DNA of 64,000 nucleotides. Origin: Agromyces lapidis (lineage in GTDB: Bacteria > Actinomycetota > Actinomycetes > Actinomycetales > Microbacteriaceae). The stretch covers positions 124,001-188,000 of the forward strand of contig NZ_WBIQ01000009.1 in the NCBI RefSeq assembly GCF_009749405.1, read 5' to 3'. Under the pieces are notes generated by a model. It saw nothing but the letters and a program-made list of their open reading frames with translations. It was not told the origin of the DNA and did no database searches. Below are positions 16,685-25,477 of this stretch, piece by piece. How positions within the stretch are numbered: position 1 is the first letter of the stretch; every line of letters begins with the position of its first letter. Made by a program: the position numbers and the translations under genes.

Positions 16685-17647
16685 TCACGCCACCGGACGC
16701 CCCGACGGGAGTTCTGCGAATGCGCGCACCGGGAAGGTGCCGAAGCCCTCGACGCGCGGCGGCACGGCCGTGAACCGTGCACCGTGCACGGGTACCCGCT
16801 CGAGCGCCGTCAGGTGCTCGATCACGTGCACCCCCGCCGCGAGCAGGATCGAGTGCGCCGGGCGCTCGCCCTCGGACTCGGCGTCGTCGATGTTGAGCGA
16901 GTCGATGCCGACCGCCGCGACTCGGGCCGAGACGAGGTGCCGCGCGCCGGCCTCGGTGAGGAAGGGCGCTCCCGTCGCGTACTCGGGACGCCCGAAGTGG
17001 CGGCTCCACCCCGTGTGCAGCAGCACGGCGGCACCGGCCAGCTCGCGATCGAAGAAGACCTCGGCGGGGATCCCGCGCCCCGTGGCATCCGACAGCCTGA
17101 ACACCTCGGCCGGGAGGCCGACGAGCGTCTCGAGCGGCAGGCTCGCGAGATCGCCGCCGTCGGCGTAGCGGTGGAACGGGCTGTCGAGGTAGGTGCCGGT
17201 GTTGCCGATCATCGTGATGACGTCGAGCGCGAACTCGGTGCCCGGTGCGTAGTGCTCGCGGGATGCCTCGCGGGTGAGGTGCGGCGTGATCGTCGGCGCG
17301 GGCAGGCCGGGGTAGGTCACGAGACCGGCCGAGATCGGGTGGCTGAGGTCGACGAGCGCGGGGCGCCCCGCGCGAAGCCCGGCGGATGCTTCGCTCGCCG
17401 CCCCGCTCGCGGTGCCGGCCTCTGCGCCCACGCCCCGTGAACCGCGATGCGGCTCCGCGACGATCTCGAGGTTCGCGAGCGCGACCCGGCCGACGAGCGC
17501 GAGCCCGAGGTGCCGGACGAGCAGTTCGCCGATCTCCGCCTCGCCGAGGTCGGGCGAGGGCAGGTCGAGGCGGAACCCCTCCGCGCGCAGCCCTCCCCCG
17601 TTGACGAAGTCGATCTCGGCGTCGAAATGCGCGCGGTACTCGGTCAT
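16685..17647 (-). CDS. Cyclase family protein with an extra N-terminal domain
   Basis: Residues 95-320 form a cyclase/kynurenine-formamidase-type metal-dependent hydrolase. The usual metal motif HxGTHxDxPxH is altered here to NTGTYLDSPFH, so two of the expected histidines are replaced by Asn and Tyr; a YADGG and the C-terminal EHLTALERVP segment remain. Subgroups with NTGTYxDxPxH exist, so this may be normal for a branch with different chemistry. Residues 1-70 (FDAEIDFVNGGGLRAEGFRLDLP) are a separate small domain not usual in the family. The start ATG overlaps the permease stop as ATGA. The substrate is unknown. Confidence 0.85.
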   Translation of the reverse strand: MTEYRAHFDAEIDFVNGGGLRAEGFRLDLPSPDLGEAEIGELLVRHLGLALVGRVALANLEIVAEPHRGSRGVGAEAGTASGAASEASAGLRAGRPALVDLSHPISAGLVTYPGLPAPTITPHLTREASREHYAPGTEFALDVITMIGNTGTYLDSPFHRYADGGDLASLPLETLVGLPAEVFRLSDATGRGIPAEVFFDRELAGAAVLLHTGWSRHFGRPEYATGAPFLTEAGARHLVSARVAAVGIDSLNIDDAESEGERPAHSILLAAGVHVIEHLTALERVPVHGARFTAVPPRVEGFGTFPVRAFAELPSGRPVA

Positions 17648-19068
17648 GCGTGCTGCTCCTGGGCGATGGGGGCGGGTGCGGGGTCAGTGGCGGAGCTCGC
17701 GACGACGGGGGCGTCGGACTCGTGATGGGCGCTCGTGCCGCCCGGAGCGCGCCTCGCCCGCCACCGGCGCACGACGGTCACGGCGACCGCGGCGAGCGCG
17801 AGCAACGCGGGCACCAGGAGGTTCGCCCAGGCGAGCGCCAGCAGGCCGACCGTCATCACGGTCGCGACGACCGCGAGCCACCAGCCGAACGACCAGCGGC
17901 GCAGCAGCAGGGTCGCGGCGAGCATGCCGGCGGCGTAGATCGCGACCATGTTGCTCGTGTGGATCAGGATGAAGCCCGAGAGGTCGAGATAGTTCGCGAG
18001 CATCAGCCCGTAGTAGATGAGGATGATCACCCCCGTCACGGCGAGCGCGCGGCGGGGCACCTCGCCGTCGGCGGCACCCTTCGCGAGGAAGCGCGGCAGG
18101 TCGCCGTCGCGGCCGAGCGCGGCGCCGAGCTTGCCGAACGCCGGCAGGTACGCGTTCATCACGCCGACCGTGACGATGCCCGCGATGATGGCGACGAGCA
18201 CCGGGCCGATGCCGGGCGCAGTGGTCTCGACGAGGGCGAGCAGCGGCACCTGCCCGTCTCCGGCGCGGTCGCCGAGCACCGCGACGGTCACGAACTGGAG
18301 GGCCAGATAGGCGACGCCGACCACCGCGACCGCGATCGCCGTCGCGAGCGGGATGGTGCGGCGCGGGTTCTTGAACTCGCCCGCGATGTGGGTGCCGACC
18401 TCCCATCCGGCGAAGGCCCAGACGAAGAGGCTGATGGCGACGCCGACCCCAGCCCAGCCGTTCGGCAGGAAGGGCTGGAAGTTCGACGCCTCGGCCGCGG
18501 GGAAGGTCACGGCGACCACACCGACGACGACGGTGACGAGCAGGCCCGAGAGCACGAACTGCACCCATCCCGCGACGCGCACCCCGAACCAGTTCGCGAT
18601 GTAGGGCGGCACGAACACCGCGAGGCCGATGAGCGGCACGGCAGAGCGGTCGATGCCGAGCACGGCGACGACGTACTCGCCGCCGAGCACCGCGAGCACC
18701 GGTGCGCCGATGCACACGCCGAAGTAGAACCAGTAGCCGGCCATGCGCGCCGCGGTGTCGCCGAGCGCGCGCCGAACGTAGCTCGCCACGCCGCCCGCGT
18801 CGGGATAGCGCGCCGCGAGCGCGGCGAAGGTGCCGGCGAGCGGGATGGAGAGCACGAGCACCGCCGCCACGGCCACGATCGAGGCGGGCCCGGCGGCCTT
18901 CGCGGCGAGGCCGGGCAGCACGAGGATGCCGGTGCCGAGCACACTCGCGATGTAGAGCGCCGTACCCTGACCGAGGCCGAGGGTGCCGCCGTGGTGCTCG
19001 CCGCTCGCGGCGTGCTGGGCCGCGGGTGCGGCGGTGTCGTTCGAAGTCACCCGCTCATTCTGGGGCAT
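17644..19068 (-). CDS. APC family amino-acid/amine permease
   Basis: This 474-residue transporter of the amino acid-polyamine-organocation superfamily has about twelve membrane segments. The first helix carries the substrate-binding signature ASVLGTGILVLPGLAAKAAGP, and WEVGTHIAGEFKNPRRTIP is the conserved helix 6-7 region. A glutamate-rich or choline-like substrate is possible but not determined. The N-terminal tail is a short Ala/Gly-rich cytoplasmic segment. The start is uncertain: ATG at 19068, GTG at 19050 and GTG at 19101 are all in frame and none has a good ribosome binding site. It heads an operon with the cyclase and reductase. Confidence 0.85.
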   Translation of the reverse strand: MPQNERVTSNDTAAPAAQHAASGEHHGGTLGLGQGTALYIASVLGTGILVLPGLAAKAAGPASIVAVAAVLVLSIPLAGTFAALAARYPDAGGVASYVRRALGDTAARMAGYWFYFGVCIGAPVLAVLGGEYVVAVLGIDRSAVPLIGLAVFVPPYIANWFGVRVAGWVQFVLSGLLVTVVVGVVAVTFPAAEASNFQPFLPNGWAGVGVAISLFVWAFAGWEVGTHIAGEFKNPRRTIPLATAIAVAVVGVAYLALQFVTVAVLGDRAGDGQVPLLALVETTAPGIGPVLVAIIAGIVTVGVMNAYLPAFGKLGAALGRDGDLPRFLAKGAADGEVPRRALAVTGVIILIYYGLMLANYLDLSGFILIHTSNMVAIYAAGMLAATLLLRRWSFGWWLAVVATVMTVGLLALAWANLLVPALLALAAVAVTVVRRWRARRAPGGTSAHHESDAPVVASSATDPAPAPIAQEQHA

Positions 19069-19188
19069 CCCGCCGACACGCCGCGATGGCTGGATCGACA
19101 CACTTCATCGATATCCTGCCACTCGATGCAACGGCGATCCCCGGTGCGCCCCAGGGGCTGGCACGCACCGCGCCGACGGCGCCCTCGA

Positions 19189-19980
19189 TCACCGCCCGCG
19201 CACCTGCGCGACCGCCGCCTCGCGATCGATGAACGACGTCAATTCGCTGATCGAGCCCATCAGCGGCGCCGGCACCACCACGAGCGTGTTCTTGTCGACC
19301 CCGACCTCGACGAGGGTCTGCAGGGTGCGCAACTGCAGGGCGAGCGGGTGCGACATCATCGTGTCGGACGCGACGCCGAGCTGCGTCGCCGCGAGCGCCT
19401 CGCCCTCGGCCGCGATGATCTTCGCGCGCTTCTCGCGCTCGGCCTCGGCCTGCTTGGCCATCGCCCGCTTCATCGAGTCGGGCAGCAGGATGTCCTTGAG
19501 CTCGACGAGCGTGACCTGCGCACCCCAGTCGACGGTGACCACGTCGAGGATCTCGCGGATGTTGACGTTGAGTTTCGCCGTCTCGGCGAGCGTCTCGTCG
19601 AGGTGGTGCTGGCCGACGACCTTGCGCAGGGTGGTCTGTGCGATCTGGTCGATCGCGGACTGCACGCTCTCGATGGCGATCACCGACTTCACCGGGTCGA
19701 CGATGCGGTAGTACGCCACCGCCGAGACGCCGACGCTCACGTTGTCCTTCGTGATGATGCCCTGCGACTGGATCGGCACGGTGATGATGCGCAACGACAC
19801 CTTCGTCATCACGTCGACGATCGGGATGATGAACCGGATGCCGGGATCGCGGACGTTGTGCAGCCGGCCGAATCGCAGCACGACGCCGCGCTCGTACTGC
19901 TTCACGATCTTCACCGACATGAAGAACAGCACGATCGCGAGCACGATCGCGATGACGAGGGTGATCCAGAGCCAGACCAT
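19189..19980 (-). CDS. Slipin/SPFH (band 7) family membrane protein
   Basis: This 263-residue protein has one N-terminal membrane anchor (MVWLWITLVIAIVLAIVLFFM) followed by the band-7/SPFH domain: YERGVVLRFGRLHNVRDPGIRFIIPIVDVMTKVSLRIITVPIQSQGIITKDNVSVGV, then a charged coiled coil (KAEAEREKRAKIIAAEGEALA-type region). Slipins oligomerise at the inner membrane and in other bacteria partner with NfeD proteases, but no nfeD is adjacent here. The ATG at 19980 was preferred to 19989 because GAGGAG is nine bases upstream. Confidence 0.92.
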   Translation of the reverse strand: MVWLWITLVIAIVLAIVLFFMSVKIVKQYERGVVLRFGRLHNVRDPGIRFIIPIVDVMTKVSLRIITVPIQSQGIITKDNVSVGVSAVAYYRIVDPVKSVIAIESVQSAIDQIAQTTLRKVVGQHHLDETLAETAKLNVNIREILDVVTVDWGAQVTLVELKDILLPDSMKRAMAKQAEAEREKRAKIIAAEGEALAATQLGVASDTMMSHPLALQLRTLQTLVEVGVDKNTLVVVPAPLMGSISELTSFIDREAAVAQVRGR

Positions 19981-20129
19981 GGCGCTCATCTCCTCGGCGC
20001 CGGTGACGTGCCGCGCGCCGTCACCTCCATTGTCGCACCCCGGGCGCACCCGGGCTCAGGAAGCGCTCGGCTCCGCGCCGCGGCCGCCGGAGACCGGCAG
20101 CCGCGCGACGGCGGTCGACGTCGGGAGAG

Positions 20130-21296
20130 CTACAGCCGTGCGAGCGTCTGGTCGATGTCGGCGAGCAGGTCGTCGACGTCCTCGATGCCGACCGAGAGCC
20201 GCACCACCGACTCGGGCACCTCGGCCTCGGTGCCCTTCACCGAGGCGTGCGTCATCTCCGAGGGGTAGTTCACGAGCGACTCGACCCCGCCGAGCGACTC
20301 GGCGAGCTGGAACAGCTCGGTCGACTCCGCGAAGCGACGCGCCGCCGCACCCCCGTCTGCGAGCGAGATCGACAGCATGCCGCCGAAGCCCGACATCTGA
20401 CGGCCCGCGAGCTCGTGCCCCGGGTGCGACTCGAGCCCCGGGTAGTAGACGCGCTCGACGCCTGCGTGCTCGTCGAGGCGACGGGCGATCGCGAGCGCGT
20501 TCTGGCTGTGCCGCTGCATGCGGACCCCGAGGGTCTTGATGCCGCGAGAGGTGAGGAACGCGTCGAACGGACCCGACACGGCACCCGCCGCGAACTGGGT
20601 GAACCGCACCCGCTCGTGCACCTCGTCGAGGCGCTCGCCGGCGCCGAAGACGAGCGCCCCGCCGACCACGTCGGAGTGCCCGCCGAGGTACTTCGTCGTC
20701 GAGTGCACGACGACGTCGGCGCCGAGGGCGAGCGGCTGCTGCAGCGCCGGCGACGCGAAGGTGTTGTCGACGACCACGAGGAGGCCCGCCTCGTGTCCGA
20801 GCTCGGCGAGCGCCGTGACATCCGACACCTTCATGAGGGGGTTCGAGGGGGTCTCGATCCAGAGCACCTTCGTCGCGCCCGGCTCGATCGCGGCACGCAT
20901 CGCGTCGACGTCGCTCGTGTCGACGGTCGAGTGGCGCACGCCCCAGTCGCCGAAGATGCGACGGATGAGTCGGTGGGTGCCGCCGTACACGTCGTTGCCG
21001 ATCAGCACGTGGTCGCCGGGCTTCACGACCGTGCGCAGCAGCGCGTCCTCGGCGGCGAGGCCCGAGGCGAACGAGAGGCCGTGCGCGCCGCCCTCGAGCG
21101 CCGCGAGCTGGGTCTCGAGTGCGGTGCGCGTCGGGTTGCCGCCCCGCGAGTACTCGTAGCCGCCGCGGAGGCCGCCGATGCCGTCCTGGACGTAGGTCGA
21201 GGTCTGATAGATGGGCGGGATGACCGCGCCGGTCGTCGGGTCGAAGGCCTGGCCCGCGTGGATCGCGCGGGTGTCGAAGCGTGCGTCGTCGTGCAT
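20130..21296 (-). CDS. metB: Cystathionine gamma-synthase
   Basis: This is a 388-residue PLP enzyme of the Cys/Met-metabolism family. The Schiff-base lysine is Lys202 in HSTTKYLGGHSD; Asp177 region reads VVVDNTFASP; Tyr48/Arg50 (YEYSRGGNPTR) bind the phosphate of the partner subunit. Members make cystathionine from O-acetyl/succinyl-homoserine and cysteine, or act as lyases; sequence alone does not separate them. The cbs gene just upstream on the same strand suggests transsulfuration. The two are separated by 109 bases holding a hairpin, so they may be one regulated operon. Confidence 0.9.
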   Translation of the reverse strand: MHDDARFDTRAIHAGQAFDPTTGAVIPPIYQTSTYVQDGIGGLRGGYEYSRGGNPTRTALETQLAALEGGAHGLSFASGLAAEDALLRTVVKPGDHVLIGNDVYGGTHRLIRRIFGDWGVRHSTVDTSDVDAMRAAIEPGATKVLWIETPSNPLMKVSDVTALAELGHEAGLLVVVDNTFASPALQQPLALGADVVVHSTTKYLGGHSDVVGGALVFGAGERLDEVHERVRFTQFAAGAVSGPFDAFLTSRGIKTLGVRMQRHSQNALAIARRLDEHAGVERVYYPGLESHPGHELAGRQMSGFGGMLSISLADGGAAARRFAESTELFQLAESLGGVESLVNYPSEMTHASVKGTEAEVPESVVRLSVGIEDVDDLLADIDQTLARL

Positions 21297-21339
21297 GGTG
21301 CGGTGCCTTTCGCGGATGTTTCAGGAATTCGGAGGCTGC

Positions 21340-21368
21340 TCAGGACGATTCGGCGGGAATCGTCCTGA
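21340..21368 (-). repeat. Hairpin between cbs and metB
   Basis: Perfect 12-base arms TCAGGACGATTC (21340-21351) and GAATCGTCCTGA (21357-21368) surround a five-base loop. An outer TTCAGGA/TCCTGAA pair (about 21320-21326 and 21382-21388) can extend the structure. There is no T tract, so it may be an attenuator, processing site or weak terminator rather than a standard terminator. Confidence 0.6.
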
Positions 21369-21405
21369 CTGGCGTGCGATCTCCTGAATCGGTGAGGATG
21401 GGTGT

Positions 21406-22779
21406 CTAGTGGGAGAGGTAGCCGAGCAGGTCGGTGCGGGTGATCACGCCGAGCGCCTTGCCGCCGTCGGTGACGAGCATCGCCGGCGCGCCGGCGAAGG
21501 CCTGGCGGGCCGACGCCACGGGCTCGGTCACGCCGATGAGCGGCAGGGGCTCGCCGACGACGGTGCTCACCTCGTCGGTGAGCTTCACCACCCCCGAGAA
21601 CACCTGGTCGAGCAGCACCTCCTCATGCAGCGCGCCGAGCACCTCGCCGAGCACGACGGGCGGCTCGGCCGACAGCACGACGAGCTGCGAGACGCCGGTC
21701 TCGGTCATGCGGTCGATGGCCTCTTTCACGGTGTCGTTCGGGTGCACGTAGACGAGCGGGGCGGTGCGGTCGGCCTTCGCCGCGAGCAGTTCGGCGATGG
21801 TGTGCCCGGCGGGCGCGTTGCCGAAGCCGTAGGCGCGCATCCACTTGTCGTTGAAGATCTTGCCGAGGTACCCGCGGCCGCCGTCGGGCAGCAGCACGAC
21901 GAAGACGTCGTCGGCGGTGACGCCGGGCGCCGCAGCGGCCTCGAGCGCCGCGACGACGGCCATGCCGCTCGAACCGCCCACGAGGATGCCCTCCTCACGG
22001 GCGAGGCGCCGGGTCATCGCGAACGAGTCGGCGTCGCTCACCGCGATGATCTCGTGCGGCACCGCCGGGTCGTACGCCGTCGGCCAGAAGTCCTCTCCCA
22101 CGCCCTCGACGAAGTAGGGACGGCCCGTGCCGCCCGAGTAGACCGAGCCCTCGGGGTCGGCGCCGATGATGCGCACCCGGTCGTTCGACACCTCGCGCAG
22201 GTACCGCCCGGTGCCGGTGATCGTGCCGCCGGTGCCGACGCCCGCGACGAAGTGCGTCACCCGCCCGTCGGTGTCGCGCCAGATCTCTGGGCCCGTGGTC
22301 TCGTAGTGCGAGCGCGGCCCGTTCGGGTTCGAGTACTGGTCGGGCTTGAACGCCCCGGGGATCTCGCGGGCGAGCCGGTCGGAGACCCCGTAGTACGACT
22401 CGGGGCTGTCGGGCGCGACCGCGGTCGGCGTCACGACGACCTCGGCACCGTAGGCGGTGAGCACGTTGCGCTTGTCTTCTCCCACCTTGTCGGGGCACAC
22501 GAACACGCAGCGGTAGCCGCGCTGCTGCGCGACGAGCGCAAGGCCGACCCCGGTGTTGCCGCTCGTCGGCTCGACGATCGTGCCGCCCGGCTTGAGCAGG
22601 CCGTCGCGCTCGGCGGCGTCGATGATGCGACCGGCGATCCGGTCCTTCGAGGAGCCGCCCGGGTTCAGGTACTCGAGCTTGACCAGCACCGTGGCATCCG
22701 TGACGCCCTTCGTGACGTGCTGGAGCTTGACGAGGGGCGTATCGCCGACGAGGTCGACGATGGATTCTGCGTACTTCAT
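21406..22779 (-). CDS. cbs: Cystathionine beta-synthase
   Basis: This 457-residue enzyme condenses serine and homocysteine to cystathionine (or uses cysteine and related thiols). Residues 1-320 form the fold-type II PLP domain: Lys45 in NPGGSSKDRIAG is the PLP lysine, and TSGNTGVGLALVA is the substrate-binding loop; GVGTGGTITGTGRYL binds the phosphate. Residues about 340-457 hold two CBS domains with the TDLLGYLSH end, the usual regulatory module. It is followed by metB on the same strand. The ATG at 22779 follows AAGGAC. Confidence 0.95.
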   Translation of the reverse strand: MKYAESIVDLVGDTPLVKLQHVTKGVTDATVLVKLEYLNPGGSSKDRIAGRIIDAAERDGLLKPGGTIVEPTSGNTGVGLALVAQQRGYRCVFVCPDKVGEDKRNVLTAYGAEVVVTPTAVAPDSPESYYGVSDRLAREIPGAFKPDQYSNPNGPRSHYETTGPEIWRDTDGRVTHFVAGVGTGGTITGTGRYLREVSNDRVRIIGADPEGSVYSGGTGRPYFVEGVGEDFWPTAYDPAVPHEIIAVSDADSFAMTRRLAREEGILVGGSSGMAVVAALEAAAAPGVTADDVFVVLLPDGGRGYLGKIFNDKWMRAYGFGNAPAGHTIAELLAAKADRTAPLVYVHPNDTVKEAIDRMTETGVSQLVVLSAEPPVVLGEVLGALHEEVLLDQVFSGVVKLTDEVSTVVGEPLPLIGVTEPVASARQAFAGAPAMLVTDGGKALGVITRTDLLGYLSH

Positions 22780-23099
22780 GGGTGTCCTTGCGTATCGGCC
22801 GCGGCTGCTCGGCCGGCGGTATGACGGGCGGCGAGAGATCGGGGCGAGTGTGCGTGCGTGGGGTCGGGAGACGTCGGCGTCAGCGACAACACAGCGAGAG
22901 GATCACGTGGTCAACTCTAGCCCCGCGGCGCGCAGCCTGTCACGATGACGATGGCAATGGCGCGAGGCGGATGCACCGTGCCGCATCCTCGAGCGCGATG
23001 CGGCGTTCTCCCAGCCGCATGCGTTCGTATGGTTCCTAGTCCCGCGACATCGACGGTGTTCCCCACACCGTCGGCGTCCCCGAATCGAGAGAGGCCCGC
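22780..23099. other. Divergent intergenic region between cbs and the DUF3105 gene
   Basis: About 320 bases with no gene. A candidate minus-strand promoter for cbs is TTGACC (22909-22914) with TGTTGT (22886-22891) at 17-base spacing, which would give a leader of about 100 bases. A short inverted repeat GGATGC/GCATCC lies at 22969-22988. A GAGAGG ribosome binding site precedes the GTG of the DUF3105 gene. No SAM riboswitch signature was found. Confidence 0.4.
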
Positions 23100-23795
23100 G
23101 TGAGCGCGACCCCGCCCATCCCCCCGAAGGCGAAGCAGCAGGCGAAGCAGCAGAGCGTCAAGGAGCAGCGCGCCGCCGAGCGCCAGCGCAAGCTCGAGGA
23201 GTTCCGCAAGAAGGAGGCGCGGGCGAAGCGCAATCGCAAGATCGTGCTCTGGTCGAGCGTCACCGGCGGCGTCGCCGTCATCGCGCTGCTGATCACCGCG
23301 ATCGTGCTCACGCCGCAGCCCGCCAGCTACGGCGCCGGCGGCGACGGCGCGGCGATCGAGGGCGTCGAGACCTTCGAGAACGGCGCAGGCCACGTCGAGG
23401 GCGTCGTCGACTACGCGCAGACCCCTCCCGCGGGCGGCGAGCACAACCAGATGTGGCTGAACTGCGGCGTCTACGAGCAGCCCGTGCCGAACGAGAACGC
23501 GGTGCACTCGCTCGAGCACGGCGCGATCTGGGTCACCTACGACGCCGCGAAGGTCTCGGACGACGAGCTCGCGACCCTGAAGTCGAAGCTGCCCTCGAGC
23601 TACGTCGTGCTGTCGCCCTTCGAGGGGCTGCCCTCCCCCATCGTGCTGAGCGGCTGGAACTCGCAGCTCCAGCTCGACGACGCCGACGACCCGCGCATCG
23701 CCGCCTTCTTCGAGGAGTACTGGCAGAGCCAGAACGTGCCCGAGCCGGGCGCCTCCTGCACCGGCGCGTACGACGCGCCCGGCAAGGTGTCGTGA
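23100..23795 (+). CDS. DUF3105 domain membrane-anchored protein
   Basis: This 231-residue protein belongs to the DUF3105 family common in Actinobacteria. The N-terminus is a charged coiled coil (KAKQQAKQQSVKEQRAAERQRKLEEFRKKEARAKRNRK), followed by one membrane segment (residues 48-70), and the extracellular DUF3105 domain with the conserved ENGAGHVEGVVDYAQTPPAGGEHNQMWLNCGVYEQPV and VHSLEHGAIWVTYD. Its GTG start follows GAGAGG. The stop overlaps the next gene's GTG (GTGA), and that partner is a DUF305 protein, a pairing seen across the phylum. The function is unknown; the paired His-rich motifs suggest metal handling. Confidence 0.9.
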   Translation: MSATPPIPPKAKQQAKQQSVKEQRAAERQRKLEEFRKKEARAKRNRKIVLWSSVTGGVAVIALLITAIVLTPQPASYGAGGDGAAIEGVETFENGAGHVEGVVDYAQTPPAGGEHNQMWLNCGVYEQPVPNENAVHSLEHGAIWVTYDAAKVSDDELATLKSKLPSSYVVLSPFEGLPSPIVLSGWNSQLQLDDADDPRIAAFFEEYWQSQNVPEPGASCTGAYDAPGKVS

Positions 23796-24559
23796 CCGCA
23801 CCCGAGACGGCGACGACCGCCGCCTCGTCCGCTGCGCCGCAGCCGCCGTCGCCCCGACGCGGTCCAGCCGGCCGAGGCGGGCGCGTCGCGGTCGTGGTCG
23901 TGGCCCTTCTCGCCGTCGTCGTCGTGGCGGTCGCTGCGTTCGCGTTCGGCCGGCTCTCGACCCTCGCCGAGCCGACGCCGACGACGACGAGCGCCGAAGC
24001 CGGCTTCGCGCGCGACATGCAGGTGCACCACCAGCAGGGCGTCGAGCTCGCGATGATCGTCCGCGACGAGACCTCCGACGAGGAGGTGCGGCTGCTCGCC
24101 TACGACATCGCGACCACGCAGGCCCAGCAGGCCGGGCAGATGTACGGCTGGCTCGCGAGCTGGGGGCTCTCGCAGGCGGGCCGCGAACCGTCGATGACGT
24201 GGATGACCCGGCCCGCCGCCGACGGCTCCGGCCATGCCTCGCACGGGGCCGACGGTTCCGGTGCCGACGAGTCCGGGGCCGACGGCACCCTGCACGAACC
24301 CGGTGCGCCGATGCCCGGACTCGCGACGCCCGCCCAGGTCGCCGAACTCCGTACACTCTCCGGAGTCGAGGCCGAGGTGCGGTTCCTCGAACTCATGATC
24401 GCCCACCACCGGGGTGCCGTCGACATGGCCGAGGCCGTGCTCGACCGCTCGTCGACCGAGGTCGTCGTGGCGCTCGCCCAGTCGATCGTCGACAGCCAGA
24501 CGAGCGAGATCGAGCTCATGGAGTCGATGCTCGCCGAGCGCACGCCGCTCGTCGGATAG
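23792..24559 (+). CDS. DUF305 domain protein
   Basis: This 255-residue protein has an N-terminal membrane segment (residues 31-53, VAVVVVALLAVVVVAVAAFAFG) and two ferritin-like DUF305 halves, each marked by a histidine motif: FARDMQVHHQQGVELA near residue 80 and ELMIAHHRGAVDMA near 195. Such proteins lie outside the membrane and are often next to copper-handling genes, but their role is not established. A Gly/Ser/His-rich linker (GSGHASHGADGSGADESGADGT) separates the halves. It is translationally coupled to the DUF3105 gene. Confidence 0.9.
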   Translation: MTAPETATTAASSAAPQPPSPRRGPAGRGGRVAVVVVALLAVVVVAVAAFAFGRLSTLAEPTPTTTSAEAGFARDMQVHHQQGVELAMIVRDETSDEEVRLLAYDIATTQAQQAGQMYGWLASWGLSQAGREPSMTWMTRPAADGSGHASHGADGSGADESGADGTLHEPGAPMPGLATPAQVAELRTLSGVEAEVRFLELMIAHHRGAVDMAEAVLDRSSTEVVVALAQSIVDSQTSEIELMESMLAERTPLVG

Positions 24560-24647
24560 TCCCGGCAGAGCCGGCGGAGACCGGACGGACCTTCCGGGTT
24601 CCTGCATCACCGGTCGGGGCAGGCACCGCCCGCCGCACTCGACATGC

Positions 24648-24661
24648 GATCAGGTACGGTG
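24648..24661 (+). promoter_or_regulatory. Leaderless-type promoter box before the HAD gene
   Basis: GATCAGGTACGGTG repeats exactly the word at 11705-11718. TACGGT (24655-24660) ends six bases before the ATG, so transcription would begin at the start codon and the mRNA would be leaderless. Confidence 0.5.
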
Positions 24662-24666
24662 TTCGG

Positions 24667-25422
24667 ATGACGAGCGCCGTGGTCTTCGATATCGACGGTA
24701 CGGTCTGCTTCGATGGCCGAACGATCCCTGCTGAAACGCTCGATGCGCTCCGTGAACTCACAACTCGTGAGCGAGTCGTGTTCGCGTCCGCTCGACCGAT
24801 TCGCGACCTGCTTCCCGTCCTCCCTGCCGACCTGCAGCACCTCGACCTCATCGGCGGCAATGGGGCATTCACCCGCAGCGACGGGCGAACGACGACCGTT
24901 GGGATCGCGGCGAACGAGCGAGGCGTGGTCGACGCGCTGATCGAACGGCACGGTCTCGCTGCGCTCATCGACGGCGAGTGGGACTATTCGTTCTCCGGAG
25001 ATCCGTCACATCGGATCTTCCGACAGCTCGACGCCGGCCGGCTCGCACGCAATGTACCGCGTGAAGAGCTCGACACGTACTCCAAAGTGGTGCTGTTCAC
25101 GACCGCGGCTGAGGTCGTCGACGCGCTCAGGGCTTCCACGCTGTCGATTCACGTGCACCCCGATGAGGGCCTGGTCGACATCTCCGGTCCGAATGTCACG
25201 AAGCACGACGCGCTCCGGCGGCTCGGCATCGCGGATGGTTCGTACATCGCGTTCGGCAACGACACGAACGATGAGCGGCTTCTCCGTCACGCTGCGGTCA
25301 GCTACCGCGTCGGGTCCCACCCGGTGCTGGCCTTCGCCGATCACCACCTCGCTCCCGAACAGATCACGGAGACCATCGTCGGCCTTGCGTCGCCGCTGGC
25401 GGAGTTCGCCCCGCCTGCGTGA
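24667..25422 (+). CDS. HAD-superfamily hydrolase (Cof/sugar-phosphatase type)
   Basis: This 251-residue phosphatase has the HAD nucleophile motif VVFDIDGTVCFDG (Asp8, Asp10), motif II VVFASARPIRDLL, and motif IV FGNDTNDERLLRHA, with a cap domain between them as in IIB (Cof/YbiV) members. Likely substrates are sugar or nucleotide monophosphates. Its codons (GAT, CGA, GAA, TCG more mixed) are noticeably less GC-extreme than neighbours', hinting at recent acquisition. It stands alone; the promoter box at 24648-24661 suggests leaderless expression. Confidence 0.88.
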   Translation: MTSAVVFDIDGTVCFDGRTIPAETLDALRELTTRERVVFASARPIRDLLPVLPADLQHLDLIGGNGAFTRSDGRTTTVGIAANERGVVDALIERHGLAALIDGEWDYSFSGDPSHRIFRQLDAGRLARNVPREELDTYSKVVLFTTAAEVVDALRASTLSIHVHPDEGLVDISGPNVTKHDALRRLGIADGSYIAFGNDTNDERLLRHAAVSYRVGSHPVLAFADHHLAPEQITETIVGLASPLAEFAPPA

Positions 25423-25477
25423 ACTCTCGGACCCCGGTCTCACCGGGTGGAACCGGGTCGCACCGTCGCCGAGCCCG

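Noticed and set aside
22780-22900. SAM riboswitch before cbs
   Set aside because: I could not see the conserved core or stems of any SAM class in the roughly 100-base leader.
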